Positions 25,631 through 37,600 of a stretch of DNA of 64,000 nt are shown one piece after another; positions within the stretch are counted from its first letter, which is position 1; every line of letters starts with the position of its first letter. The position numbers and the translations under genes are program-made. The stretch comes from Albula goreensis (Eukaryota > Chordata > Actinopteri > Albuliformes > Albulidae). The DNA is taken from NCBI GenBank assembly GCA_022829145.1, contig CM040741.1, positions 46,432,180 through 46,496,179 on the forward strand, read 5' to 3'. The notes beneath the pieces were generated by a model, which saw only the letters and a program-made list of their open reading frames with translations, was not told where the DNA came from and ran no database searches.

Positions 25631-27479
25631 GAAGAGTGGTTTTGAGGTTATTCACTCCGATCCTATATTTGTTTGTTGTAGGTGTATGCGTGTTTGAGAG
25701 CTGAGCTCTATGGATTGTAAATGACTCAGCCATTCACCTGTCAGTAAGTCCATGAGTGTTGGCAACAGAGAGACAAGACAAATGATGAATAGTGCAAGCT
25801 GTGTGAGTAAGTCTTGAATGAGTGCTCCACCCACTACGAAACACAGTGTTGTCAATAAAATAGTTTTCATACGTATTAAATGATCTGTTTAATCATAACA
25901 CACTAACATGATGTGGTCTATGTCTGAATGTCTATTTCCATAACCCTGTAACTGTCTCTCACAGATCAAGCCATATTTTTCCTCCCTTACCTGAGTTCTT
26001 GAATCCTGTGTATGGATTCCATGTAATTGCATATCTGATTCATATTGCTTTTGCTTACAGATGATAGAATAAAGACAACTGCATGATAATCTCAACAAAA
26101 TGTTCATTAATGAGTATGACATTCTCCACAGACTTTAAATAAGCACAAATCCACATCAAATAGATTACATTACCACTGCTGCCACAATAATAGTCACGCA
26201 GCTGGAGAGTGGAGGAAGACAAGGCAATTTAAATATGAAATGATAGCGCACCTGCAATATCTACAGAAACAAATTCTATAAGTAATTGCTAGACGATAGT
26301 GCAACTGAGGTTGCATTTACAATATGGTTCCATTTAGTTTTGTCCTTCTCTTCTGTTGCTTTTAATGTGGAAGACTTAAAGAAGAGAAACAGCAATCACA
26401 ACATAGCACAGAGTCAGAAATGACTGGTGACTTTCCTGTGAAAATGCATGCTGCTGTCCCACGCACACCGCACACATGTAAACTCAGAGCACTGCAGTGT
26501 TACCATGACGAAAAAGTTTGCTTAATATTATTAAGCTACGTTCACCCTGTTTGGTATCCCTCAAACGCAGCTCTTTTATTGTTTGCGATGTGGCAATGTG
26601 AGAAATGTGTCAACAGAAGCCTGAGATCACTGCGTGATAGTCTGCCTAAACACTGCTGTGTTCTCCACTGAAAAAGTTTACAAGAGTTCAACTTTTGATG
26701 GAGCACATTCTGAAATTGTGGTATATCAGCCAAAATGAGACATTCTAGGACAGGAGAGGGAAATTTGTATTTTTAAATAATATGGAGGGCAAACTCATTG
26801 CCACCATGAGCAGTCCCAGAGCAGTTTGATCCCTGTATACAAGTGTACAAATACAGCTCAGGGCTGGCTTGAAATACTTTGTGTTTGTAGTACATGACTA
26901 TTGGATGAGTATGGACAAAATGTGTGCTTTCATTCACCTCAAAACGCCTACATACAGCAATAAAACATGATATTCTGACAGCAGTCTGAGCATGGCCTTG
27001 GCCAGCTACATTAGACCTCTTTGCTGTAATTAGACACATGAACACTGAGGGATTGTCTGTGTGTGCCAGTAATGGCATGCATTTTAGCAGGCTCATTCAT
27101 TATAAAGCACTGTACTGTGCACTGGAATCTCAGGAGCTTTATATGTGCACACAGATACTACCCAAATAACCATCTGCAAGTCATCAGTAATACAAGATTA
27201 ATTCACCATAGGAGAAATTAAGTGACTTGTATATTTAATGTTGAAAAAGAACAAAGCATTGAGGACAATTGAGCTGGTTAAATGGATTTGCAATCAATAA
27301 ACCTGCATGCATACATATAGACAATCAGCTCAACCATAACCTGGTTTTCACACAGGGGTCCACCGCCAGTACAGTTCGCCAACATTTGCACATTTTTAGA
27401 AAGCACAGGAGCATGGCAGTTGTATTTGGTTCCACAGCAATCAACGTATTAGCCTTTCCCTTTACAGAGCCCTTATGAA
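25631..27479. other. Non-genic DNA just upstream of the promoter
   Basis: No gene is visible. CpG content begins to rise toward the right end, consistent with approach to a promoter. Confidence 0.55.
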
Positions 27480-27734
27480 AGCTGATGTTAGGCTCAGGAA
27501 CGTAGGCGTTGCGTCGAGAGGTCACCAGGGTAATAACACTGTGCCAGCCGTGATTTTTTTCCCCCGACTGCATCTTGACTCAACCCTGTCATACGCATAG
27601 AAGCCTCGCTATTTGTATCCTTTCCCTCATGCTTGAGTGAATGCTGTGTGCCTGCACCCTCACGCTCCGCCCCCTACTTACAGCCACCGTATTCACCCTC
27701 TTAAATATACACACATCCTCTAATCACTTATCAC
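27480..27734 (+). promoter_or_regulatory. plppr1: Putative plppr1 promoter region
   Basis: This is the most CpG-dense unique sequence upstream of the gene, against a strongly CpG-poor background. It contains a GC box (ctccgccccc, 27665-27674) of the Sp1/KLF type and an A/T-rich TTAAATATA stretch about 30-40 bp before the inferred transcription start. It ends just before an exon-like segment with a perfect splice donor. The assignment rests on position and composition. No transcript evidence is available. Confidence 0.55.
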
Positions 27735-27864
27735 AACCCGAGCACCGATGACGGGGCGCGGTGAAGATGTGAAGGAGGATGGAGTAACACGCGTTCTTTC
27801 TTGGATTTTCTATTATTTGCTTGAAAGGATTTCCATTTTCATATGAGTGAAGCTGTATTTCAAG
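27735..27864 (+). other. plppr1: Predicted non-coding exon 1 (5' UTR) of plppr1
   Basis: The segment ends in caag|gtaagt, a consensus U1 donor, at 27864/27865, and follows the CpG-rich promoter. Mammalian PLPPR1 also has a 5' untranslated first exon separated by a long intron from the exon with the start codon, which fits. The transcription start is not determinable, and 27735 is a guess. The intron to coding exon 1 would be about 6.7 kb. Confidence 0.55.
27748..27846 (+). other. Candidate upstream ORF 1 (32 codons)
   Basis: If exon 1 starts upstream of 27748, an ATG in a GCACCGATGA context opens a 32-codon frame ending in TGA at 27844-27846. It begins MTGRGEDVKED and has no recognised function. 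Its likely role, if translated, is to reduce initiation at the main start. It depends on the exon 1 model. Confidence 0.4.
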
Positions 27865-29757
27865 GTAAGTTACGGGGCTATGGGTGTAAAAGCATTTATG
27901 GGAGGAAACTGGCTGACTGGAGACTAGGCTACTTCTATTGTCTGTTGGATTGCATGGTGCCTCCAATGTTGTCTTGAGATGTTGCAAAAGTTCGCTCCCT
28001 CCTGCAATATGCGTGCCAGTGTAATGGCTGGAAAGCAGTAAAGGCTTCGCATAAAACTTACAAGAGGATGATTTTGTTAGTTAAGACCAAAGATCACTCG
28101 CTGAGCAAGGAACTATGATGAGTGCTTGATGGTGACCATCGATGGTTTACAGTGGAGCCATTTACAGTGGATAATGAAGCATCGTGTGAGAGGTAAACCC
28201 ATACATCTAACCAAATGCGTGTATACTTGGTTAATGTATTTTTGTTTGCTTTACATTAAGTCATAAATGGATTTCCTGAAACTATAAATAGATAGCTGTA
28301 TGAAATCGTAATCTAATAGGAATAATGGTAACACATCGTTAATATGAGAGTAGGCTACAGATTATTTGGTAAATAACGTGTTTGAATGATACATTCGTAC
28401 ATACCCTGCTTGTTGTTACGTTTTCGCTTGATTGCTTTTCTACATTTCATCTCTCCACAGTTTACAGATTTACACCCATATTGCAATAAATTACATAAGA
28501 ATCATCACGCAATTTTAATTTTTCTTTCACAACGTCTTATTTTTAATGAAAGATGTGTCTTAACTGGACGTTTTGGTAAATTTCGTTTTTTCAAACTGTA
28601 ATGAGTTGGAAAACCGATTGGTATCTGGTCATAAAGCGGAAGAGTTCAGGAAAGCTCCCTATACTGTGTTATTTTAGTGTTGTTAAGTTATTTTAGTGTT
28701 TTAAGTGTTTTGCTGGAGTCACGAGGGGTAGACCACCATGTACATTTCAGAGTTTTGTGCTTTATACTATTTTAAATAAATAACTAAAACTAAAAAATTC
28801 CAAACCTAACCATTTGTTAAATGTCAGGCAATAACTATTCAGGCTATTACTCTAGGGGCACAGGTGCAAAGGAATGCTTCCTCATAATTGCCAGTATCTG
28901 TGGTGCCTATAAATTATGGATAGGTTTGCATTCCAATAGTGATGGTGAAGTAATTAGGCTCAGTTGTATGAATTATGGACGTTATGCTATAATTGGATGA
29001 TTTCTTTGAAGTCCGTGGAAATATTACCTTGATGCTTTCTTGTGGTATTGTTGTTGGATTTTTTAAGTTGTGCTGTATTTTTTTAAAATGCAGATGTTCT
29101 GTCACGCTCCAGTGTGCCGTTTAGATGTGCATTATACAAACACGATGTAAGCAGGGACAAATGTAAATATGTGCTAATTAAAACCTCAGTATTCCTTCTG
29201 TGAAGAGGCCCTGTACCAAACCCTTTGAGGGAAGAAACTACCCAGAGGCAGTAAACACTGTTTACAATCCAATGTTTTGTACAGTCTTGTCTGCATGTGC
29301 AAAATTAAGGTTAAATGACCTGAAGTAAAACAAACATTTCCAAGGATACCCAGCCCTGTTTTCCATTAATATGAAATGTAGAGTGGATATGACACATTTT
29401 CCAGCTATTATTGTTCAAGCGTATATTATTATTATAATTATTTATCCTAAAAACTAAATTGCCAGGCAGATTGAGAAAAAGAGACAGTGGGGGAATGTGG
29501 GCAAACTGTGTCTCTTATGACAACACTTTTGACAGATTTATTGATGAATGGACTGTAAAGGCCATGCCCAATATTTGCTTAATATGCATATATTAATAAG
29601 TTATGTGAATTTATGAGGTTTGAAGGAGGGTTTGAAGGGCAGATAACCCAAACCTCTCTGTACTTCTGTTTGCCCATGATCAAAGTCTGCAAGGAATTCC
29701 AGTAGTCTACCAGAAAGACTAAAGAAAAACTAAGATCAGTGTGATAAAATGGTTCAG

Positions 29758-29795
29758 TTTCCACAGGCAAGGCAACAACTGGCCCACAACCAGCG
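29758..29795 (+). repeat. Possible SINE tail fragment
   Basis: The block caggcaaggcaacaactggc matches the body of the tRNA-SINE at 41116-41145 (ccggcaaggcaacaattggc) with few differences. No tRNA-like head is present, so this would be a 5'-truncated copy or a shared fragment. Confidence 0.4.
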
Positions 29796-31644
29796 AATAA
29801 GTAAGGAATAAACCAAGACTAGCGGTGCAGTTCTGTGGAAATAAACCATGACAGGCTGGTGTGATGCAGCAGGCTGGGTGCCTGCAGATGCACGTACCAT
29901 GAACATGCCAGCTTCATGATCCTCCCAGGACATGGACAGCTGGAGATGGTGTTGGGTTGGCAGTATGTAAAGATTTGAGGGCTAGTTGTCACGTTAATCG
30001 GAGGAGTCAAGTATTTCAGTTGTAGTTATGTAGTTCAAATTGTTAGATATTTTCACCTTTTCTTAGACTAATCGTCTAGGTAGCTAATGTTAGCTAGCAA
30101 ACTGTTGTCAGATTATGTTAAAGCTGCTGTGGCTGACGTTAGCAGGAATAAGATTAAGAAACTTTTCAGAGCACGAATGTTATTGAGTTTTATCCATATT
30201 TTTAAGGTAGTTGGATGTTATTCAATCGCAGACATTGTAAAATGTTGACTCTATTTTAATAGCCACTTGCTAGCATAAGCTACTTATCAAGCATAGTCAT
30301 TATAGTAGTAGTTTACACCATCAGTGAAATGGTGCCCAATGTCTACCCAGTGTCTTAAAGCATGGTCATATTGCTGCACCATTTTCTGTTTTTGTAGGAG
30401 TAGGTTTGCATACTTCTGTTGCTTCCATCTTCCCTTTCCCTAACTGCAACTAATGGTCAATTGCAAAGAGATATCCACTGTCTAGTACAAGCTGTGAATT
30501 CTAGTGCACAAAACACACAGTCTTTGCATGTAAAGGCAGATTGATTTTTGAGATGCCAATGATGTCAATTGATTGTGTCATTGTAAAGAAGGCAAAGACT
30601 AAATGAATGGCTGTAATCCAAATGTGTCGTTTAATCCCCTTCTCACAATGACCATTTTTCTGATAACAAACCACCACTAGCTTAACTGTGCTAGTTACCT
30701 CTATAAGCTTTTTTTCACCATACAGAAGTCATTATTGATCAGTCTGCTAGCCATGCATGTCCTCATTGTAGCCTTGATCAACATAATCCTATCAAGGAGA
30801 GTAACTTTGGGTCTTTAATTAGATTCTGACAGCAAATATCACTGGAATTGTGTAATGGTTGTTTGGTGACTCCATTAGGACGTCCTCTGTTGCTGTTATA
30901 AAATCTTTTTAACTGTTTCTGTGAAAAACTCATAACTTCCCCTGCTATTTCTTTGTATTTTGTGGGTCCCCATTCAGTATTTTTCCACGAGGGCAAAAGG
31001 CTGATTTATGTAAACTTATTAGTAGTGTACACAAATTACATTTATTTTTTAATGTATATTTGAACAGTTTTATTCCAATTGTTCATGCTTTTAAAGAAAA
31101 TAACTGTCTTGTCATTCTAAGCAGAGAGGGATGAAGGATTATTTTTATCACCCTTCTGTAGTATAATTCTGTTCACCATTTCCCTAAAAAAGCAAAACAA
31201 AAAGTTACCTAAAATGTATGTTAAACTTTGTAGCCTCATGATTTTTGCAGTATGATTTTTGAAGTATGCAGTGCAAATCTACAGTAGAACATCTCTAGAT
31301 TTACATGCACCATGCCACTTTACTTTGATGGACATTTATGTACAGTTTGAAGCACCAGATCTTGATCTTGAAGCACTGTTCCGGTTATCGTATGGTCACC
31401 AGGTCATTGTCCCCAAGAATCTGTAGTCATAATACAATTTGTCTAAGTTGTGTTACAATCGATTGAATGATGTGGTAGTAATTGGTTCATTTTGGCATGT
31501 CTGTTAAACACCCAGGATGTAGCAGGATTGGTAGCAATATTAAAACATCAATATGAGACTGTAAAAATCTCAGTCATTGCAATTCCAGTAATTAATGTTT
31601 TATATGATTTTATTGTTTTTACAATTGTTGTTAGTTGTTAGTTC

Positions 31645-31757
31645 ACCATGGGGGACCTCTGGCCATAGCTGGAACTGATGCAACTTGGACTTGAATCCCT
31701 AGTCACAGGGCCTTTGTGTGCTTTTTACTGCATGAGCCACTCAACACAGCCTGACAC
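31645..31757 (-). mobile_element. tRNA-derived SINE
   Basis: Read on the minus strand, a tRNA-like head has an A-box-like gagtggctcatgcag (about 31743-31729) and a B box ggattcaagtcc (31698-31687). A body containing ctatggccag follows. The same order and similar words occur in the plus-strand copy at 41.0 kb, so the two look like one family. The head is too diverged and unpaired to be a functional tRNA gene. No clear target duplication was found. Confidence 0.65.
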
Positions 31758-32859
31758 AACCCCTTTAAAGTGGATTGTAACGAAGGTTGTCAGTAGCCAG
31801 TCTGCATCTGATAAATCGCGCATCAAATTCAAATAAGTTAGAATAAGTATATATTATGTTAGCCCTGGCATGACCATCCCTTGTCCTTGAGAGCTATAGC
31901 TTGTACAGGGCTTTTTTTGTTTTTCAGCATGTAATGATCACTTTGCATGGTTGATTATACAGTTACTTCATCACATCTGGTTTCATTGTTTTGACCTGGC
32001 TGCTGGTTTTTAGTGTTACCTTAGCACATCATGTAGGTCTCCTGGTTAGCTATCGCTGAGTTTGCCTATTCACGACAGTTTTTATTTTATTATCAAGGCA
32101 ATAATATAGAATGTATATTCTTGCGTATATATAGAATGTACAGGACAGGACTGGGGTTTTATGTCTTCCATCTTGGGCCCATGACACCCTGATGCCAGCC
32201 CTGACCCACGTAGTGGCACAGCAGCTAGCTTGCTTACATCCCTGATGCAATGCATCATTTTTGAGCTTCTTCACTCCACTCTCGGGCGAGGCATACATTA
32301 TGATAGTGATCTTTCACTTGTCAGATATGATCAGCTGTTACTTATATTCTTTAGTCAAATGAATGCTACTCTATCTGATTGCAGATATAATGCATTCACA
32401 TTTAAAGTAATGAGTCTTTGATTTCCTGGTTTTGCTTTGAGCACTATCTGTCACACCAATGAATTTTATTCTTTATGTGCAACACTCACAAGTCTTTAAG
32501 GCTTTATTCCTTGCATTTTTTCATGCTTTTGAGAGATCATTTTACAGTTGTTTGTTCCTGCAAGGCATCATACCTCACTGAAGCACAATCACTTAATGAA
32601 GTGGTGTGCACTATTGGCAGAGAAACTAGAAGTAATACTGTGTATTTGTTTACCCGTGTACTAAACCAGATTATACTAATTAGCACAAATCCTTAGCCAG
32701 GAAGGGGAGCTGGGCTAATTAGAAAAATCAGCTGGTTTAGGATATGAATGGAACAAAGTCAGAGCAGTGGCCTCTGACGATAAGAAGGACAAAGGTTTCA
32801 ATAATTAGCAACTTGATACCAATTTTTTTTTAAATGGACCTGATCCATGTTCATCATGA

Positions 32860-33074
32860 ATTTCCACTAGAGCCCGAATGATTTTTGGGACTGTTGCTGA
32901 TATCAATATTAGGAAGTAAAAAAATGTCCAAAATCAATATATCGGCCAATGTTCTCTGTGTGTAATAATAAACACACATTTTTTCCAATGATCCCTCCAA
33001 AGTGGTTATCAAACACTTTGTTACAAGTCGATAAAATCGGCCGACTAATATATCCGTTGGGCTCTAATTTCCAC
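32860..33074. mobile_element. hAT-type MITE with perfect 8-bp target-site duplication
   Basis: The 199-bp element (32868-33066) begins TAGAGCCCGA and ends TTGGGCTCTA, giving inverted termini with a core of eight perfect bases (TAGAGCCC/GGGCTCTA). It is flanked by identical 8-bp repeats, atttccac, at 32860-32867 and 33067-33074. An 8-bp duplication is characteristic of hAT transposases. The interior contains several ATCGGCC-type words near both ends, as in abundant fish elements of this style. There is no transposase, so it is non-autonomous. Confidence 0.88.
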
Positions 33075-34093
33075 CCTTACTTACAGCTTCATGCGCAGAT
33101 GAGACCAGGAACAGTGTACATACTCATGCAAATGCTGGTTTATGAACCTGTTAACACATTAGATAGATATTGATCACTTAGTTTCAGTTTTGCACAGTTG
33201 CTTGCCAATGACCATCATGTATCCGGTAAACACAAGCGGACCTTCTGTGTCTATGTCCGACTTTTAAAGTAGATAATTGGAAAATTAACATCCGATTAGT
33301 AGCCTGTTAACTTGTGTATGCTGCAGACCTTCTTATAAGACCATTGACCAAAGGATAGTAAGCAATCAGTGAACCTTAGAACTTGGACAATTGATTAACC
33401 CAGAACAATGTGCCTTTGAACTCTGGATCTCATTTAAGTATTGTATTAAATATTTAAGTGTGTTTGGAACCACTCAGGCATGTTGTATTTCTGCCATGGT
33501 AAACAGATAAATTCAAGTTTTGAAATCAGCTGATATGACACTTATTGGTACATCCCTACAGCCTGGGTATCAAAAGAAATATCAAATGTTGTGTATTTTA
33601 AGTGGTATTTTATTCAAGATAAAAATGCTTGTATCATGTGAACCTTGGAGCTCTGTGACACTTTTGTTAAAGGCAGCCTCCACTCAAAATCATGTTTTCC
33701 TTTATTTAGTATGGCATTTGTTCATGGAGGTATCAGACACAGCTGAAGTTTGAAGTGTGAAATCAGTGTTGTTGCAGGGCTTAATTTGCATGTCCCTCCC
33801 CCATGATGGGACCTAGTCGGCTCATATGCTTATCTGACTTAAGGCTGTTCCTGTTCTGCATACTTGTGCTTTGGAATGCAGTATACATTTTAGGGGCTGG
33901 TGGTGTTGTCCAATAAGGCTGTGTTTCATTAATATGAATGCATGCTACACCCACTCAAATGGCCCATTCATTCCAAGGGGAGCAATCGCTGCAGGGAAAT
34001 AAGTAATTAAAGACAGCCACATTGTTAATTCAAAAACCTGTAGACATTAATTTTGTATGTGCCCAGGAATTATTTGATATTGCTGTTGAAATG

Positions 34094-34242
34094 ACCTGGT
34101 GGGGGTTTGTGGGTACTGCAGGGGGCTCATGAGTTGATCATCTTTGCTGATCAACTTCTTAATAACAAAAGTATTGAAGGGGTACTTGAGATGATTTTTT
34201 TGTTGAAGGGGTTCAGAAGATAAAACAGGGTTAGAACCCCTG
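34094..34242 (-). mobile_element. hAT-like non-autonomous repeat remnant
   Basis: Read on the minus strand, it starts CAGGGGTTCTAACCCTG and continues with CCCCTTCAAC and CTCAAGTACCCC. This resembles the end of Charlie-like hAT repeats (CAGxGGTTCTxAAC) common in vertebrates. The opposite terminus and a target duplication were not identified. The family call is inferred from memory of such termini. Confidence 0.5.
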
Positions 34243-34552
34243 TGTTAGAGCAACGACACATATGCCTGTGGGTATAGGGTTGAAGCATGCAGTCAAATTC
34301 ACGTTCGTGAGCCAGCTGGCCAGTGTTTTGTGGTTCTGCAGTCCCTTACATTCAATTAGCAGACAACCCACAGTACTTTCATAGAAGCCATCATTTCCCT
34401 CCTAATTAATTGTGCTTCATTTTTGCATCATCAAATAGCTTCATATTTCTAAAGATTTCAGCTTTTGTCATTGCAGATATTCTAAATTATTGAAAACTGC
34501 TTTTCTGAAGAAATGATCTGTCTAAACTGTTGATACCTTTCATCTTTTTTAG

Positions 34553-34590
34553 CATCTGGAAAAACAGTGCTGAGACTTTAATCGGAAAAA
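34553..34590 (+). other. plppr1: 5' UTR part of the plppr1 start exon
   Basis: 38 bases between the acceptor TTTTTTAG (ending 34552) and the start codon at 34591. It contains the end of the candidate spliced upstream ORF and an A-rich stretch (ggaaaaa) directly before the ATG. Confidence 0.7.
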
Positions 34591-34650
34591 ATGGCTTCAG
34601 ACAACACTCTCCGCAGTTACTCCATTATACCGTGTTTCATCTTTGTAGAG
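34591..34650 (+). CDS. plppr1: plppr1 coding exon 1 (residues 1-20)
   Basis: It encodes the N-terminal tail and the first part of TM1, ending with ...IIPCFIFVE, then gtaagg. The tail MASDNTLR differs from the human N-terminus and is one residue shorter. From residue 9 onward it is near-identical across vertebrates. Phase 0 donor. Confidence 0.95.
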
Positions 34651-37600
34651 GTAAGGGCCTTTTATGTGTATGAAAACATGTTATATTTCATTTTTTTATT
34701 TTTTGTTTTAGAATACCAGATTTATTCATGAATTTCTATTTCTTGCCCATCATTCTACTTGCCATTCTTACTTGAAAGAATTTTTAAGTTTTGATGTTGA
34801 TTAACTAGTTGAAGTCTTTCTCTCTCAGGGGTGGTATTTGCTATATTAGAGTGACCTACATTGCAGTGGTCCTCAAAAACATTTTAATCAAAGCTAAAAA
34901 GAATTTTTGAGGGCTTACTTCAAACACCTGGGTTTGTTAAGGAATGTATGCTTTGCATATCATAATGTAACAGCACATATTTGTAGTTCAAGAATTTGTT
35001 GTTGGCTGTTCGCACCGTGCCTAGATTAAAAGCTAATTAGAGAGCACTGAGTATATATAATTGCAGTCACAGCCTACTAAGAATTTAATTACAGTAGCAA
35101 ATTACCTAATTAGAATATTAGAATATTTAACGGCACCAAAATGTAAAACTACCACACAGTACATAAGCAAATGATAGATATTGCATCCTGGGGAGGTTTT
35201 TAGTTTATTTACATAAAGAGGTGGCTTCCTCATAGAGATACATGGCAAAATTGTTTTTTATCTTTAATTTCTTAAATTTAAACAATGTTACCTTCAAGTG
35301 GAATATCACATTAATTCCTCTGACTCATACATAGTAAGGAATGTTGTACCAGATTTATATTTGTCCAGTGATCCATTTAATGTTCTGACATATGGTATAA
35401 AACAGACTCTTGACTCCTGTTATGGCAGCATACATGAGAAATGCCCCTCTATATATTGGGCTTTACTTCAAGGCCCCGGGAAGGTTGGTGTTAGGGTGCT
35501 GACTCTGAATAACTGGAGACTTTATTAATCTATGAAAAGTTTTTACAAGTTTTACAAATGTACACATAGGTGTTTCATGGGGATTGTGGAAGCTGAATGA
35601 AGCCATTCAACACATCTGTCGGGGTTCATAGCTTTTACGCACCCAAACACATGCTATAATCCTGTTTTGGAGCATTTACTGAAAATAAGGATGCAGTTTA
35701 GGAAAACCTATGTTTAGTTACCCTCAACGTTCTCCCTAACAGTGGTGAATCATAGTTTTTCTCTCTCTTTAAAAACACCTGAAATGTCTTAAAAATGTGT
35801 GTATTGAGAATTTATTTAGCTCTCTTGGTCAGCTATTCCACAAGTGCAAACATTTACATTTCTTCTTCATCAGGATATACATTGTCAGATACCACATTTG
35901 CCCACAATTATCCCCCATCGATCACATTTGCAAATTAATTTTTTAACAGAGATGTAAAACCAGGTGTGATATCATGGCCATATAAGTGGTATTTCTCAAT
36001 TGATTATAGGCATATATTTCATAGAGGTCACTGTTCTTCCTTATGTACCTGCCATTTTCTCAATCAGATTCTCCACTGACTTCATATCTCTAGAATCAAA
36101 TTAACAAAAATGTTGCCTGAGGTTTTTTTGCCCACTCCACTGTTATCACGCTTTGGAACTGCCCGAATATGCTTGCACTTATCTGATCCACAGCTAGACT
36201 CTCTGGCCTTTGCCTTATTTCTGGCCTGTGTGTTTGTGTTACTGAGCTGGAGAGGAGCTGTCTCATCTTGTTTTGCCCATTGGATATGAGACATTATACA
36301 GTATGCTAGGTTGGAGAATATTTAAACTCCCTCTGAGGGAGCAATGACATGTTTTTCAAAATATAGCCATCAGATTTAATGCTTGCAAGAGGTGTGGCAC
36401 TTACAACCATCTGGAGAAATTTTACTTTTGTGTAGTACACAATTTTGGACATAAATAAGTTGGTTCCAACTTAATGCTGGGGCCAGACTACCTAAATGAG
36501 ATACTAAATTAGAGTGTAATCTCATCAAAGTTGACTTGATTTAGAATGCCTACCAAGCACATGGACAGTTTTGGCCTAATGAATTTATTCTTACCTGAAA
36601 ATGAGAGTCTCATGAATGTATTCCCCTCATTGAATAAGTGAACATATTGGACGAGTAGATATCATGTAATATTTTATATTGTATTTATTTCTTAAGAACA
36701 AGGATGAATTGTGTGGTATGTGCCTACATATGCATATTCCATACAGTAATTCTGTTGTACGTTATTATCTAATATTTTATATATCCTTAATATGTTATAA
36801 AGGGATGTAAAGCCTAACTTGCTCTTTCAGAAAAATTGTTTTGTTCCTACTGTACAAACTCACGTGTAGCAATAAGAGAGACACATGAAAATTCAAACTA
36901 GTATGTACATTCTCCTAAATGTGTGAAGCTAATCACCAACTTCACTCTGTGGTGCACCAGTTAAACAGCACAACCATTGCACATTTTATTCACAGCTGAC
37001 ACTGGCAGACTGCAGGCACTTGATTTATATAAGGACTTTCTACCGTGAGTCAAGGTGGGAACTACCCACCTCCCTCCAGACATCCCAACATCTTGCTGGT
37101 TGACTCATTTTCCAATTAAGTAAAAATTCCTTGCCTGAGTTAGCACTTTTGTGGTTAGATATCAAAAGATGAAATATTCTAAAAGCGGAAAACATTTTTT
37201 TCCATGTTTTTGAAACCCCTGGTTTATGATGTTGAATTTCAGTATCGTGGCATATGTGATATTCTCCAGTCATTCACACCCTGAGGCTCATGTTGACTTT
37301 TAAATACTTTTGAACAGAGGAGAGAGTCAGCTTTTTAACAGTGCAAACTTCTCATTCCCCAGTACTGAGAAATATTAATTATGGCTTAGTAAAATTGTAT
37401 GAAAAAACAGTAGTTTTGAGAAAAGGATTTTCAACTTTACAGTTAGTGTTCTAGGAATACATGATCTTAGGAATACTCTAGCTTGTTTGTTTACATGAGT
37501 GTTGCTTACATCAGAGGTCAACATCAGTGTTGTTAGCTTCAGAATAATGACTCTTTATGTTGTTGTTTAACACTTTAATAGTGCATGTAGGTTATAAATT

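Larger units (their letters stand above)
27865..34552 (+). other. plppr1: plppr1 intron 1 (5' UTR intron)
   Basis: About 6.7 kb from GTAAGT to a TTTTTTAG acceptor. It contains a SINE tail (29.76 kb), a tRNA-SINE on the minus strand (31.65 kb), a hAT-type MITE with target duplication (32.87 kb) and a hAT-like remnant (34.1 kb). There is a small direct duplication of TATTTTAGTGTT near 28670-28700. No other gene is seen. Confidence 0.55.
27843..34581 (+). other. Candidate upstream ORF 2, spliced (16 codons)
   Basis: An ATG at 27843 overlaps the stop of upstream ORF 1 (shared ATGA). It reads to the exon 1 donor at 27864, continues from 34553 in the next exon, and ends at TAA 34579-34581. That is nine bases before the plppr1 start codon. 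The peptide would be MSEAVFQASGKTVLRL. It exists only if the 27864-34553 splice is used. Confidence 0.4.

Noticed and set aside
25473-25733. His-Thr repeat protein on the minus strand
   Set aside because: Pure translation artefact of the TG microsatellite.
34866-34882. Charlie-like hAT terminus CAGTGGTCCTCAAA
   Set aside because: A single short match with no opposite end or target duplication.
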